Shown: positions 53,769 through 63,356, numbered from the stretch's first letter. The stretch is DNA of 64,000 nucleotides from Peribacillus muralis (GCF_001439925.1 NZ_LMBV01000004.1:1-64000), one strand, 5' to 3'. Numbers and translations are program-made. Notes: generated by a model from the letters alone, not told the origin.

Positions 53769-53771
53769 GAT

Positions 53772-55712
53772 ATGTATTTAGGCGTTGATTACTATCCCGA
53801 GCATTGGGATCCATCTATGTTAAGCGAAGATATTGAGAAAATGAAAGAAATGGGCGTCAATATGATTCGCATCGGCGAATTTGCGTGGCACTTAATGGAG
53901 CCCTCAGAAGGCCAATACGATTTTTCTTTTTTCGATGAAGTCATTAACCGGTTTAAGGCAGAAGGCATCGCGGTCATGTTCGGAACACCGACCGCAACGT
54001 TTCCAGCGTGGCTCGTAAAAAAACATCCAGATATTCTGCTTGAAGATGAGCAAGGAAACCCAAAATCGTTTGGAGGCAGAAGGCAGTATTGCTACAATTC
54101 TAAAAACTATCAAACGTATTCCTTAGCAATCGTCGAAAAGCTGGTCACTCATTATCGGGATGAAAGCGGCATCGTATCGTGGCAGATTGATAACGAGCTA
54201 GGCCATGAAGGGAGTGATATGTGCTACTGCGGTCAATGTAGAGAAGCGTTTCACACCTACCTTTCCATAAATTACAAATCTGTTGATGAACTGAATAAGC
54301 GCTGGGGCACGATTTTCTGGGGACAAACGTATAACGCGTTTGATGAAATTCCTGTTCCAAAGCCGACGATCACGGTTCATAATCCGGCGATGATGCTTGA
54401 CTGGGCCAGATTTAGAAGCGAGTCTTTAAGCGGATTCGCAAACATGCACCTAAATCTCGTGAAAAAGCTGAAGGGGGATCATCAGGAGGTAACGACGAAT
54501 CTACCGGGAGGATTCTTCGGAAAATGGTTTGACCATAATGAATTTTCAAGAGACCTAGATTTCGTTTCCTATGACAATTACCCGGTTTGGGGCGGGCTGA
54601 CAGAGCCAGTTTCTCCAGCCTTCCTATCGTTCACGCTCGGATTTGTCCGCGGCATCAAACGCGAGAACTTCTGGATCGTTGAGCAGCTGATGGGAGCGCA
54701 AGGACACGATATCATCGGGTATCTTCCAAGACCAGGTCAAGCACAATTATGGTCGTACCACGCATTTGCACACGGATGCAGCAACATGCTGTTCTTTCGA
54801 TTCAGGGGCATGAACAGAGGGGCAGAGCAGTATTGCCTAGGCATCATCGACGCAAATAATACCCGTTCACGTAAATTTTATGAAGTTCAGGAAGTGTTTA
54901 AAGAAGTCCGCAAGCACGAAGAAGTGTTCCAAATACCGATTAAATCGGATGTGGCCGTGATATATGATTTTGATAACATTTGGTCGATGCGCATTCAGCA
55001 GCAAAGCTCACAGCTTGAATTTACAAACGAATTAATGCGTTTGTACCAGCCGTTCCATGAAGTGAATGTTTCCGTGGACGTTCTAAAATATGACCATGAT
55101 TTTTCAGATTATAAGGTTGTACTTGTACCAGTTCTTACACTTGTTGATGAAGAACTAGCAGCAAGGTTGAAAGCATTCACGAATAATGGCGGCACCGTGA
55201 TTTTCTCTTTCCGTGCCGGCATGAAAAACAAAGACAACAACATTCCCTTAGGTGAAAATTTACCTTATCAATTAAAGGACCTTCTTGGCATCGAAATCGT
55301 TGAAGCCGAATCGCTTCATGCGGGCCAGCAGGTTTCCATCATTTCAAAAGATGGCAATGAAAACGGACAAGGACAGGTTTGGAGAGATCTAATCCGCACA
55401 ACGACAGCAGATGCCCTTTATTCGTATAGCGATCGTTTTTATAAAAACTATGCAGCACTAACTGTCAATGAGTATGGAAATGGCCAAGCTTATTATGTCG
55501 GAACAGGTGCAGATGCAAGCGTGCTGTCAGATCTAGCTTTGACTGTTTTAAATGATCAAGGCATCTCATTCATTGAAAGCGAACCGGGCGTAGAAGTGGT
55601 CGTTCGTGGCAGACATGCGATCGTCATGAACCACAACCACGAGGAAGCAATCTTCGACGGGAATGAACTGCAGCCGTTTGAAACGAAGATATTGGAGTGG
55701 AACAAGATCTAG
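53772..55712 (+). CDS. Beta-galactosidase, GH42
   Basis: Cytoplasmic beta-galactosidase of the type linked to galactan or beta-galacto-oligosaccharide use. The 646 residues begin YLGVDYYPEHWDPSML, with MIRIGEFAWHLMEPSEG, the acid/base Glu in QIDNELGHEGS, zinc-type cysteines CYCGQC, and the nucleophile Glu in FWIVEQLMGAQGHD. A trimerisation domain and a C-terminal beta domain follow. AAGGAG precedes ATG 53772, 3 bp after the GH36 stop. Last gene of the operon. Confidence 0.95.
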   Translation: MYLGVDYYPEHWDPSMLSEDIEKMKEMGVNMIRIGEFAWHLMEPSEGQYDFSFFDEVINRFKAEGIAVMFGTPTATFPAWLVKKHPDILLEDEQGNPKSFGGRRQYCYNSKNYQTYSLAIVEKLVTHYRDESGIVSWQIDNELGHEGSDMCYCGQCREAFHTYLSINYKSVDELNKRWGTIFWGQTYNAFDEIPVPKPTITVHNPAMMLDWARFRSESLSGFANMHLNLVKKLKGDHQEVTTNLPGGFFGKWFDHNEFSRDLDFVSYDNYPVWGGLTEPVSPAFLSFTLGFVRGIKRENFWIVEQLMGAQGHDIIGYLPRPGQAQLWSYHAFAHGCSNMLFFRFRGMNRGAEQYCLGIIDANNTRSRKFYEVQEVFKEVRKHEEVFQIPIKSDVAVIYDFDNIWSMRIQQQSSQLEFTNELMRLYQPFHEVNVSVDVLKYDHDFSDYKVVLVPVLTLVDEELAARLKAFTNNGGTVIFSFRAGMKNKDNNIPLGENLPYQLKDLLGIEIVEAESLHAGQQVSIISKDGNENGQGQVWRDLIRTTTADALYSYSDRFYKNYAALTVNEYGNGQAYYVGTGADASVLSDLALTVLNDQGISFIESEPGVEVVVRGRHAIVMNHNHEEAIFDGNELQPFETKILEWNKI

Positions 55713-55717
55713 ATTAA

Positions 55718-55906
55718 AATGTAGCAAAGTCAGGAAGGAAGCGTTTTTTAACAACATTATTGTCCGAGAATAAAAAAGGGACGGACGATGAACATGTGAA
55801 TCCTTCACGAGACGCTTCTGAAGCATCCACGACAAACATTGAGAAATATATGCTTTTTAAATTACGAGAGATTGGTGTAAATAAAAAATTAAATAGCAAT
55901 AAATAA
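55718..55906 (+). pseudogene. Short gene remnant downstream of GH42
   Basis: An open frame without a supported start (first possible TTG 55760) ends at TAA 55904-55906, right at a strong terminator. Its product (DDEHVNPSRDASEASTTNIE, then KYMLFKLREIGVN) looks like real protein. I do not recognise the family. It is either a truncated gene end or a small protein with an unusual start. Confidence 0.3.
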
Positions 55907-55937
55907 AAGGCCTCGAGTAACTTCAGGCCTTTTATTT
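55901..55937 (+). terminator. Terminator after the galactoside operon
   Basis: AAATAAAAGGCCT/AGGCCTTTTATTT, perfect 13-bp stem with an 11-base loop. Confidence 0.85.
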
Positions 55938-55975
55938 AATCGGTGGGCGAATGTTCTTAAATAAACCTTAAGGTT

Positions 55976-56139
55976 CTAGTTGCATAATAGAATAATTTGA
56001 TTATTACTGGTTATCTCATATGCGACATTTTCTTGGGGATGATTAATTAATTTAAGGACTACTACATCTAATTCTTCTTCTGTAATCTGAGCTAGATCCC
56101 TTTTCTTAGGGGTAAATTCCTTATAAAACGAACTATTTA
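55976..56139 (-). pseudogene. C-terminal gene fragment cut off at repeat copy C
   Basis: On the minus strand a frame reads SFYKEFTPKKRDLAQ, ITEEELDVVVLKLINHPQ and ends ITSNNQIILLCN-stop at 55976. No start exists: the frame runs upstream into the dispersed repeat and a stop codon. The composition looks coding. The family is not recognised. Repeat insertion or deletion probably removed the front of the gene. Confidence 0.4.
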
Positions 56140-56141
56140 AG

Positions 56142-56212
56142 GTTGATTGGAGGGGAAATCAACAACACTGCATTACTTCAGGAATAGCAACAAAGTATGC
56201 GAAAACAATCTT
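56142..56212 (+). repeat. Dispersed repeat, copy C
   Basis: GTTGATTGGAG joins directly to GGGAAATCAACAACACTG, so the internal GC-rich hairpin is deleted, and the tail GCATTACTT...GAATAGCAACAAAGTATGCGAAAAC follows. It matches copies A and B. Confidence 0.65.
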
Positions 56213-56261
56213 ATTTTAGATGTCGCTAATAATACAATTCGTCATGACTATAAACCAGGCT

Positions 56262-56678
56262 TCAGAAAATTTTCTTAACAACTAAGTTTGGATTCCCGTA
56301 GCTAACAACACCCACTACTGCAGTAGGCCGTACAGTAATTATGTCACTAGGTTTCAGTGTTGTTAGAATGGTATTGGACCCAGGGGAACGTGTTGTAAGC
56401 AGTGCTACGTTAGCTTGGAAGAACATATTTGAAGCAGCAACGGCAGTTGTATTATTAAGGAATAGACTGTATTGAGGATGTGGTAGTATTCTTGTTATGG
56501 AACGATCACTGAGTGAATAAAGGAGGAAGGATGATTTTGAAATACGAGAATATAGGTATTCGGCAACTAAAACGGCTGAATTCATGATTTCATGATTCAC
56601 TTTTTTTTTTAATCCCCACATCTGATCATAGTAAAGTAACATCCCATGTTTCCTCACAACAGTTCCGTAAAAACTCAC
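56262..56678 (-). pseudogene. Hypothetical protein or remnant with beta-rich C-terminus
   Basis: A 138-codon frame (GTG 56678). The last 75 residues, YSLFLNNTTAVAASNMFFQ and LTTLKPSDIITVRPTAVVG, have the alternating Thr/Val/Asn pattern of jelly-roll domains such as those ending exosporium or collagen-like spore proteins; this is a resemblance only. The N-terminal half looks unlike protein (runs of basic and aromatic residues over an A-rich tract). No ribosome site precedes the GTG. An ATG at 56682 in another frame (MSEFLRNCCEETWDVTLL) stops after 18 codons. Most likely a frameshifted gene. Confidence 0.35.
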
Positions 56679-56756
56679 TCATCTCTAGCCGATTGTAATA
56701 ATTAAGGTATAATAATAGGGAAAGAAATTTTTTTAATGGATTAGGTGAAGATGAAC

Positions 56757-58925
56757 ATGAAGCTAATCATTGCGGAGAAACCAGATCAAGGTTCAACGTT
56801 AGCAGCTCAATTTAAAACGAAGAAGCAGCAGGGATATATAGAAATCATGCCAAATGAACTTTTCCCCGATGGAGCTTATGTGACTTGGGCAGTCGGGCAT
56901 CTATGTCAACTCGTATCACCGGAAACGTATCATTCGAATTGGAAGAAATGGTCGCTGGATACGTTACCTATGATTCCTGAGAGATTTCAATATGAAGTGA
57001 CCCGGCAAAAGGCGAAGCAATTCAATGTCGTGAAGACGTTGCTTAGGAAGCAGGATGTAGATGAAATCATCCATGCTGGGGATGCCGGTCGTGAAGGAGA
57101 ATTGATAGTACGCAACATCGTTCATTTATGCAGCATCCATAAACCGATGAAGCGTTTATGGATTTCCTCTTTGACCCCGAAAGCCATTTATGAAGGATTC
57201 CAAAATCTGATCAGCGAAGAAAAAACTAGGCCGCTTTATCATGAAGCGTATACGAGAGCTTGTGCAGACTGGGTTGTGGGCATGAATGCATCCCGGGCGT
57301 ATAGCATTTTGTTAAAGCAAAAGGGCGTATCGGATGTTTTTTCAGCAGGCAGGGTTCAGACTCCCACTCTTGCTTTGATCGTGAAGCGGGAAATGGAGAT
57401 TGAGCAGTTCAAGTCTGAACCGTTCTGGGAAGTGTTCGCTGATTTCAAGATGGATGGCAAGAAATATCAAGGGAAATGGCAGCAGAATAATGATTCAAGA
57501 ATAAAAACAAAAGAACTTGCTGAAAAGATTGCCGCATTCTGCAAGGACAAGGAAGCGGAAATAGCCGAAATGGCTACAGAAAGAAAAGAATTTCAGCCAC
57601 CTTTACTGTTCAATCTATCGTCATTGCAGGCAACCGTGAATAAGATTTATAAATATTCACCAAAGCAGACGCTCGATATCGTTCAAAGCTTATATCAAAA
57701 AGGAATCGTCTCATACCCACGTTCCGACTCCAACTATGTGACGGAGGGGGAAGCCGAGACCTTTCCCGATATATTGCAAAAGCTAAGTGGTTTTTCTGAA
57801 TATGAATCACTTTTCCCATTGCCCCAAAAGAGCATCATCCATAATAAACGGTTCGTGAATGAAAAAAAAGTGACGGATCACTACGCGATAATTCCGACGG
57901 AGCAGGTTACCGACCCAAAGCGCCTTTCCGCTGAAGAACGGAATATATATGATTTGGTGGTACGCCGGTTGATTGCGGCACATTATGAGAAAGCCATTTT
58001 TGATTACACCACCATTAAAACGCTTGTCGATAAGCGTGCCGAATTCATTTCCAAAGGCAAGCAACAGATTCAAGAAGGATGGCGCAAAGTGATTTTCCAA
58101 CATGACAAGGAGGACGACGATGTTCTATTGCCGTCCGTTTCAAAAGGGGATTCCGGACATGTCGCCAAAATTAAGGTGAAGGAAGGAAAAACACAGCCGC
58201 CAAAGCGCTATACGGAAGGCCAGTTGATCACCTTGATGAAAACGGCAGGAAAACACCTCGATAATGAAGAGTTGGAAAAGGTGCTGATGAAAACGGAAGG
58301 CCTTGGTACCGAAGCCACCCGGGCCGGTATCATTACCATGCTTAAAGACCGTAAATACATCGACGTCAAAAAGAACCAGGTATATGCAACGGATAAAGGA
58401 AAGGTGCTGATTACCGCCATCGGGGAGAAGATCCTCGCTTCGCCAGAGATGACAGCCAAATGGGAACAGCGATTAAGGGAAATTGGTGAAGGGAAGGCTT
58501 CAGCCGGAGCCTTTATGGAAGCCGTTAAAAAGATGTCCGCAAAAATCATCAGTGATGCTGTGGAGTCGTCTGGAAGTTGGGATTTCCAGGGGATGGATAC
58601 CGAATCCATTCAAAGAAGCGGTTCTAAAAGGAGAAGCTCGGCATCTGTGGGCAGTTGTAAGCTATGTGGTTCCAAAATCGTCGATAAAGGGGAATTCTAT
58701 GGATGTGTGAGTTATCAAAAAACGAAGTGTAACTTTACGATATCCAAAAAGATCCTCAATAAGAAAATCAGTCAGGTTAATATTAAAAAGCTGTTGGCGA
58801 GTGGGGAAACGGATTTGATAAGCGGTTTTAAAAAAGGAGAAAAGACCTTTGATGCGATTTTATCTTGGTCCCAGTCCGAAAAGAAGATCACTTTTACATT
58901 CCCGACCGAACAAGCCATTAAATAA
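56757..58925 (+). CDS. topB: DNA topoisomerase III
   Basis: Type IA topoisomerase that relaxes and decatenates DNA. The 722 residues start MKLIIAEKPDQGSTLAAQF (Toprim), with HAGDAGREGELIVRNIVHL (metal-site DAGREGE), FSAGRVQTPTLALIVKREME, the active-site Tyr in KGIVSYPRSDSNY and EGLGTEATRAGII. The last 80 residues hold a zinc-finger-like CKLCG...CVSYQKTKC. I prefer ATG 56757, nine bases after AGGTG; ATG 56751 and GTG 56745 are alternatives. Confidence 0.95.
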   Translation: MKLIIAEKPDQGSTLAAQFKTKKQQGYIEIMPNELFPDGAYVTWAVGHLCQLVSPETYHSNWKKWSLDTLPMIPERFQYEVTRQKAKQFNVVKTLLRKQDVDEIIHAGDAGREGELIVRNIVHLCSIHKPMKRLWISSLTPKAIYEGFQNLISEEKTRPLYHEAYTRACADWVVGMNASRAYSILLKQKGVSDVFSAGRVQTPTLALIVKREMEIEQFKSEPFWEVFADFKMDGKKYQGKWQQNNDSRIKTKELAEKIAAFCKDKEAEIAEMATERKEFQPPLLFNLSSLQATVNKIYKYSPKQTLDIVQSLYQKGIVSYPRSDSNYVTEGEAETFPDILQKLSGFSEYESLFPLPQKSIIHNKRFVNEKKVTDHYAIIPTEQVTDPKRLSAEERNIYDLVVRRLIAAHYEKAIFDYTTIKTLVDKRAEFISKGKQQIQEGWRKVIFQHDKEDDDVLLPSVSKGDSGHVAKIKVKEGKTQPPKRYTEGQLITLMKTAGKHLDNEELEKVLMKTEGLGTEATRAGIITMLKDRKYIDVKKNQVYATDKGKVLITAIGEKILASPEMTAKWEQRLREIGEGKASAGAFMEAVKKMSAKIISDAVESSGSWDFQGMDTESIQRSGSKRRSSASVGSCKLCGSKIVDKGEFYGCVSYQKTKCNFTISKKILNKKISQVNIKKLLASGETDLISGFKKGEKTFDAILSWSQSEKKITFTFPTEQAIK

Positions 58926-59030
58926 ACATGAAGAAACTTGATTAAAAGCGCCCTGAGACGATAACTGCTTGTTTCGGGGCCGTATATATAGTAAAATTTC
59001 TAGATATGCGTTTGAATGGGAGGTCTCCGA

Positions 59031-59459
59031 ATGCCTACACCGAGCATGGAGGATTACATAGAGCAAATTTATTTACTTATTGAAGAAAAAGGGTATGCAA
59101 GGGTTTCCGATATAGCCGAAAATCTTTCTGTACACCCATCTTCTGTTACAAAGATGGTTCAAAAACTGGATCAGGAAAAATATTTAATTTATGAAAAGTA
59201 CCGAGGTCTCGTTTTAACCGCTAATGGGAAAAAGGTCGGAAAAAGGCTCGTTTACCGTCATGAACTTTTAGAACAGATGCTAAGGTTGATCGGGGTCAAG
59301 GAGGAAAATATATATCAAGATGTTGAGGGGATTGAACACCACCTTAGTTGGAATGCCATCGATAGAATAGGTGATCTAGTCGAATTTTTTGCAGAATCTC
59401 CTGGCCGTGTGGAGGATTTACGAAAGATACAAAAACGAAATGAAGAAGATTCAAAATAA
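59031..59459 (+). CDS. mntR: Manganese-responsive regulator MntR
   Basis: DtxR-family repressor of manganese uptake genes. The 142 residues are close to B. subtilis MntR throughout, and all metal ligands are present: Asp8, Glu11, His77, Glu99, Glu102 and His103. The winged helix spans 1-70 ([20 protein letters not shown]). GGGAGG precedes ATG 59031; the frame upstream lacks a ribosome site. It is monocistronic, with a terminator at 59461. Confidence 0.97.
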   Translation: MPTPSMEDYIEQIYLLIEEKGYARVSDIAENLSVHPSSVTKMVQKLDQEKYLIYEKYRGLVLTANGKKVGKRLVYRHELLEQMLRLIGVKEENIYQDVEGIEHHLSWNAIDRIGDLVEFFAESPGRVEDLRKIQKRNEEDSK

Positions 59460-59460
59460 G

Positions 59461-59481
59461 CTGCCACTGGCAGTTTTTTTT
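59461..59481 (+). terminator. Terminator after mntR
   Basis: CTGCC/GGCAG stem with an ACT loop and eight T. Confidence 0.8.
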
Positions 59482-59708
59482 ATTTGTCCTTAAAGTAAAA
59501 TCACATCTTTCTAAAACACGGCATGCCTCATTTTTATCACACAGGGTGTGTAAGGAGATGGTGCAAAACTCGTTAAAAAAGGATTTATAAACTAAAAACA
59601 GAATAGTTATACATAAGCCCTCTTATTCGTAGTTTATTGGTAACAGGAATCGGATATTGTTTCAGTTACTTATATAAAGAGGGGGCTTAATGGGAGGTGG
59701 AATGCTTA

Positions 59709-60404
59709 ATGAATATACATACTTGGCATAAGGAATCGAAAAAGGAATGGGATGACTTTGCTCCTAAGTGGGTGAAGAATTCGCAAGAAATGTGGGAGAC
59801 GGGTAGCCGGAAAAATATTATTCCGTTTTTTTCCGACTATGTGCAATCGGGATTGAAGGTGGCTGACATAGGCTGTGGAGATGGAGTTGGTTCTTTAAAA
59901 CTGGCCCAAGCGGGATTCGAAGTGACTGGCATCGATTTATCCAGTGTCATGATAGATTTTGCAAAAGGGAAAACGGTTCGTCACTCCAATCTTTCATTTA
60001 TTCAAGGAGATTTTAATGATCTCCCTTTCAAGGATGAAGAAATGGATGCGGCTATGGTCATTAATTCGTTGGAGTATACGGGCGAACCTTTAACCGTGAT
60101 GAAGGAAATTCAACGGGTAATAAGGCCTGGAGGTTATATGTGTGTTGGTATACTTGGTCCGACAGCGGAACCACGGAAAAACTTCAGTTACCAACGGTTA
60201 TTAGGGGACGAAGTGATCATGAATACCATGCTGCCATGGGAATTTGAGAAAATGGCAACGGAAACAGGATGGAAAACGGTCGCTGATACCGGAGTTGCGA
60301 AGAGAGGGGTGGACTATACTAAACTAGGACATTTCTCGAAGGATTTAAAGCAAGCGGTATCGTTCATGTGGTTATTCCTCCTTCAAAAAGAGGTGGTTGA
60401 GTGA
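59709..60404 (+). CDS. Class I SAM-dependent methyltransferase
   Basis: Rossmann-fold methyltransferase, 231 residues. Motif I is VADIGCGDGVGSLKLA, followed by TGIDLSSVMIDFA, a motif IV-like NSLEYTGEP and the core RVIRPGGYMCVGI. ATG 59709 is ten bases after GGAGGTGG. The acceptor is unknown. The stop codon overlaps the ATG of the AIM24 gene, so the two are coupled. Confidence 0.86.
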   Translation: MNIHTWHKESKKEWDDFAPKWVKNSQEMWETGSRKNIIPFFSDYVQSGLKVADIGCGDGVGSLKLAQAGFEVTGIDLSSVMIDFAKGKTVRHSNLSFIQGDFNDLPFKDEEMDAAMVINSLEYTGEPLTVMKEIQRVIRPGGYMCVGILGPTAEPRKNFSYQRLLGDEVIMNTMLPWEFEKMATETGWKTVADTGVAKRGVDYTKLGHFSKDLKQAVSFMWLFLLQKEVVE

Positions 60405-61099
60405 TGGAGAAGTATCAAATCGATCAATTTGTTGAAAAGACAAAGCAGCAGGATAAAGGGCAAGGCTTGTTTGAGCTTGAAACCGAACGAATTTTGGAAA
60501 TCAACCTAGAACAGCAAATCTGGGCAAAGATGGGGACAATGGTTTCTTATCGCGGCCAAATAAAGTTCGAGCGGGAAGGGATTTTGGAGCACGGTCTTGG
60601 TAAACTGTTCAAAAAAGCGTTAACTGGTGAAGGTGCTTCTTTAATGAAAGCGACCGGAAACGGCAAGCTATATGTTGCAGATCAAGGAAAGAAGATTTCA
60701 ATTATCCAGTTGAATGGCGAATCCATCTGTGTGAATGGGAACGATTTACTCGCATTTGAGCCAAGTATTCAATGGGATATAAAAATGATGCGACGCATTG
60801 CCGGGTTATTGGCGGGTGGTTTGTTCAATGTCAGGCTCGAGGGCAAAGGTATGGTCGCATTCACTTCCCATTATGAGCCGCTTACATTAATGGTCGAACC
60901 TGGAAATCCTGTCTATACGGATCCAAATGCCACAGTAGCTTGGTCAGGAGAACTACAACCAGAATTCGTAACGGATGTCTCGTTAAAGTCGTTTTTTGGA
61001 AGAGGAAGCGGTGAATCTGTTCAAATGAAATTCGTAGGTCAGGGGTTTGTGGTCGTCCAACCATTTGAAGAAGTATATTTTGGCAATAAGGAATCATGA
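60404..61099 (+). CDS. AIM24-family protein
   Basis: Beta-rich protein of the AIM24/TerD-like DUF124 group, 231 residues, with IWAKMGTMVSYRGQIKFER, AGLLAGGLFNVRLEGKGMVAF and GFVVVQPFEEVYFG near the end, as in the family. Function in bacteria is not established. The start is ATG 60404, seven bases after AGGTGG; GTG 60401 is possible. It overlaps the methyltransferase stop by one base. Confidence 0.88.
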   Translation: MEKYQIDQFVEKTKQQDKGQGLFELETERILEINLEQQIWAKMGTMVSYRGQIKFEREGILEHGLGKLFKKALTGEGASLMKATGNGKLYVADQGKKISIIQLNGESICVNGNDLLAFEPSIQWDIKMMRRIAGLLAGGLFNVRLEGKGMVAFTSHYEPLTLMVEPGNPVYTDPNATVAWSGELQPEFVTDVSLKSFFGRGSGESVQMKFVGQGFVVVQPFEEVYFGNKES

Positions 61100-61105
61100 A
61101 ACATG

Positions 61106-61134
61106 AAAACCTGAGGCTTGGACTCAGGTTTTTT
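61106..61134. terminator. Terminator between AIM24-type gene and metA
   Basis: AAAACCTGAG/CTCAGGTTTT with a 7-base loop and T run; the A run on the left gives a T run on the minus strand as well, serving the convergent metA. Confidence 0.88.
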
Positions 61135-61183
61135 GTTTCCTGGATATTCACCTAAAAGAGTAAGCTTCATTTTTCTTACCCTT

Positions 61184-62092
61184 TCAATTCCATTCATATG
61201 GGGTGGATTGGTACACATAGTAGTTAAGCCAATTAGAGAACATTAGGCTGCAATGGCTCTTCCAGCGATGAAGTGGTACCTTGTTCGGATCATTTTCAGG
61301 ATAATAATTTTCAGGAAGGGGTGTATCGATTCCACGTTCCCTATCGCGTTTGTATTCTTCTCCGAGTGTATCGGCATCATACTCGAAATGACCGGTCACC
61401 ATAACTCTCTTCCCATCAACAGAAGCGGTCATCAGAACGCCTGCTTGATCGGACTGTGCCAAAATCTTCAATTCTGGGTGATTCACTAATTTTTGGTAGT
61501 CAATATCCGTATAGCGCGAATGAGGTGCCATGAAAAAGTCATCGAATCCGCGAACCAGATTTTCATTTGGTTGCAGTACCTCGTGAGTGTATACGCCGAA
61601 GCATTTCTTTGGCAGTTCGTATTTCCCTATTCCATAATGATGGTAAAGAGCTGCTTGAGCTCCCCAACAAATATGTAAGGTCGACGTGACATTTTCAGCA
61701 GACCAATTCATGATGCTTTGCAGTTCTTCCCAATAGTTAACGTCTGTAAATTCCAGTTTCTCCACTGGAGCACCTGTTATGATCATGCCGTCATATCTCT
61801 TTGTGCGGATATCATCAAATGATTTATAAAATTGATCCAAATGAAATTTACTTGTGTTTTTCGATTCATGTGTGCTTAAGCGCAAAAATGATATATTTAC
61901 TTGAATGGGTGTATTGCCAAGAAAGCGCAGTAATTGAGCTTCCGTTTTTTCTTTCTCGGGCATAAGATTCAGAATCAATATATTCAATGGGCGGATTTCC
62001 TGATTGGTAGCTCTTTCCTCATCCATTACGAAGATATTTTCCTGTTCTAAAATTTCTTTAGCTGGCAGTTGTTCCGGAATTCTGATTGGCAT
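61184..62092 (-). CDS. metA: Homoserine O-acetyltransferase (MetA type)
   Basis: Activates homoserine for methionine synthesis. The 302 residues show [17 protein letters not shown], the catalytic Cys142 in [15 protein letters not shown] and APHSRYTD. Residue 111 is Glu ([10 protein letters not shown]); in the characterised Bacillus cereus enzyme this Glu gives acetyl-CoA preference, so acetyl rather than succinyl transfer is expected. AAGGAGG precedes ATG 62092 on the minus strand. No S-box riboswitch is seen in the 170-bp upstream region. Confidence 0.95.
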   Translation of the reverse strand: MPIRIPEQLPAKEILEQENIFVMDEERATNQEIRPLNILILNLMPEKEKTEAQLLRFLGNTPIQVNISFLRLSTHESKNTSKFHLDQFYKSFDDIRTKRYDGMIITGAPVEKLEFTDVNYWEELQSIMNWSAENVTSTLHICWGAQAALYHHYGIGKYELPKKCFGVYTHEVLQPNENLVRGFDDFFMAPHSRYTDIDYQKLVNHPELKILAQSDQAGVLMTASVDGKRVMVTGHFEYDADTLGEEYKRDRERGIDTPLPENYYPENDPNKVPLHRWKSHCSLMFSNWLNYYVYQSTPYEWN

Positions 62093-62261
62093 GATTAGCC
62101 TCCTTTTTCAAAAATCATAATATTTTAATTATATAGAAAATTATTGAATAGAAAAGCTATTTTAATAATTTCTTAAAAAATCAGAAGGAAGTTGCCGGAG
62201 AATGATAAAATGGGGAGATTATGAATACATAAATTGAAAAATTGGGAGAGGTGTATGCAGG

Positions 62262-62795
62262 TTGTTTGATCCTACAGCATTCGAGAACATGAAGGTAGTA
62301 TTGGAAGGGGCGGTTTATGATCGTGACTTCATCGGAGATATATTGGTCATAAGCCGTGATGAACTAGTGAACCTTTCTACCATGTCAAGATCTTATAAAA
62401 TTGAGATGAAATTAAAGGAAGCAATAGCGCCCCAATCGATCAGCGGTGCCATCGAGATACACGCAACACTTCAGAATCTAAGTTCGGAGCTGCTTGATTC
62501 CAATGTGAATGAAACGCATTCCGGTTGTACGGTTGATATATTCATTTCTTTTCCGACAAAGCTTGATGAAGTGAGAGTCGAAGCATTTTTGAATGATTTG
62601 GAAAAGATTTGGGGAGATCGAAGGATCATTACAGTGAAAACGAGCGAAACGATCAGTAAAAAATCTGAACCTGTTCATTCTTCTTTATTTAAAGTATCGT
62701 TTGGAAGGCTTATAAAAGAAGAGCAGATGGAAGACTTGGAAGATATGGTAGAGTATCTGATACAATCCATACGAGCGGTGAATATTCCGGGATGA
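62262..62795 (+). CDS. Protein of unknown function
   Basis: I do not recognise the family. The 177-residue product is soluble, acidic, and has DPTAFENMKVVLEGAVYDRD at the N-terminus, a beta-rich middle (SGCTVDIFISFPTKLDEVRV) and an amphipathic C-terminal helix (EEQMEDLEDMVEYLIQSI). It starts with TTG 62262 after GGGAGAGGTG. Codon use looks normal and the frame is intact, so it is a real gene. It is divergent from metA and 84 bp before the peroxidase gene. Confidence 0.75.
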   Translation: MFDPTAFENMKVVLEGAVYDRDFIGDILVISRDELVNLSTMSRSYKIEMKLKEAIAPQSISGAIEIHATLQNLSSELLDSNVNETHSGCTVDIFISFPTKLDEVRVEAFLNDLEKIWGDRRIITVKTSETISKKSEPVHSSLFKVSFGRLIKEEQMEDLEDMVEYLIQSIRAVNIPG

Positions 62796-62879
62796 CCGGA
62801 AGAGTTGGATGATTAATATTGGTAAAGATACGTTCGAATACGGTAGAATAACATCACCACATAAAGGGAGAGATCATTC

Positions 62880-63356
62880 ATGTCCATTTACGAATTTGAA
62901 GTCATTAAGATCAATGGCGAAACCATCTCGCTTGAGGAATACAGAGGGAAAGTGATGCTTATCGTCAATACTGCCAGCAAATGCGGTTTTTCGCCACAGT
63001 ATGATGATTTGCAAAGCTTGTATGTACAATATAAAGAGGACGGTCTAGTGGTACTAGGTTTTCCTTGTAATCAATTTCTGAATCAGGAGCCGGGCGATGA
63101 TCTTGAAATTGATTCTTACTGTAAATTGAATCATGGTGTAACCTTCCCGATGTTTGCAAAGGTGAATGTAAATGGAAAGGAAGCTCATCCATTGTTCAGC
63201 TATTTGGCTGAAAATGCTCCAGGATTGATGGGTTCGAAATCAATAAAATGGAATTTCACGAAGTTTCTGATCGACCGTGATGGAAAGATCGTCAGTCGAT
63301 ACGCGCCCAAAACAAAACCTTTGGAGCTTGAAAGTGATTTAAAAAAATTATTATGA
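62880..63356 (+). CDS. Glutathione peroxidase-family thiol peroxidase
   Basis: Thioredoxin-fold peroxidase reducing hydrogen or lipid peroxides; Bacillus lacks glutathione, so thioredoxin or bacillithiol is the likely reductant. The 158 residues hold the peroxidatic Cys35 in NTASKCGFSPQY, the family stretch GFPCNQFLNQEP with its Gln, and the Trp in KWNFTKFLIDRDG. AAAGGGAGA precedes ATG 62880. Confidence 0.95.
   Translation: MSIYEFEVIKINGETISLEEYRGKVMLIVNTASKCGFSPQYDDLQSLYVQYKEDGLVVLGFPCNQFLNQEPGDDLEIDSYCKLNHGVTFPMFAKVNVNGKEAHPLFSYLAENAPGLMGSKSIKWNFTKFLIDRDGKIVSRYAPKTKPLELESDLKKLL

Noticed and set aside
62093-62261. SAM riboswitch before metA
   Set aside because: The leader is AT-rich, too short, and shows no S-box stems.
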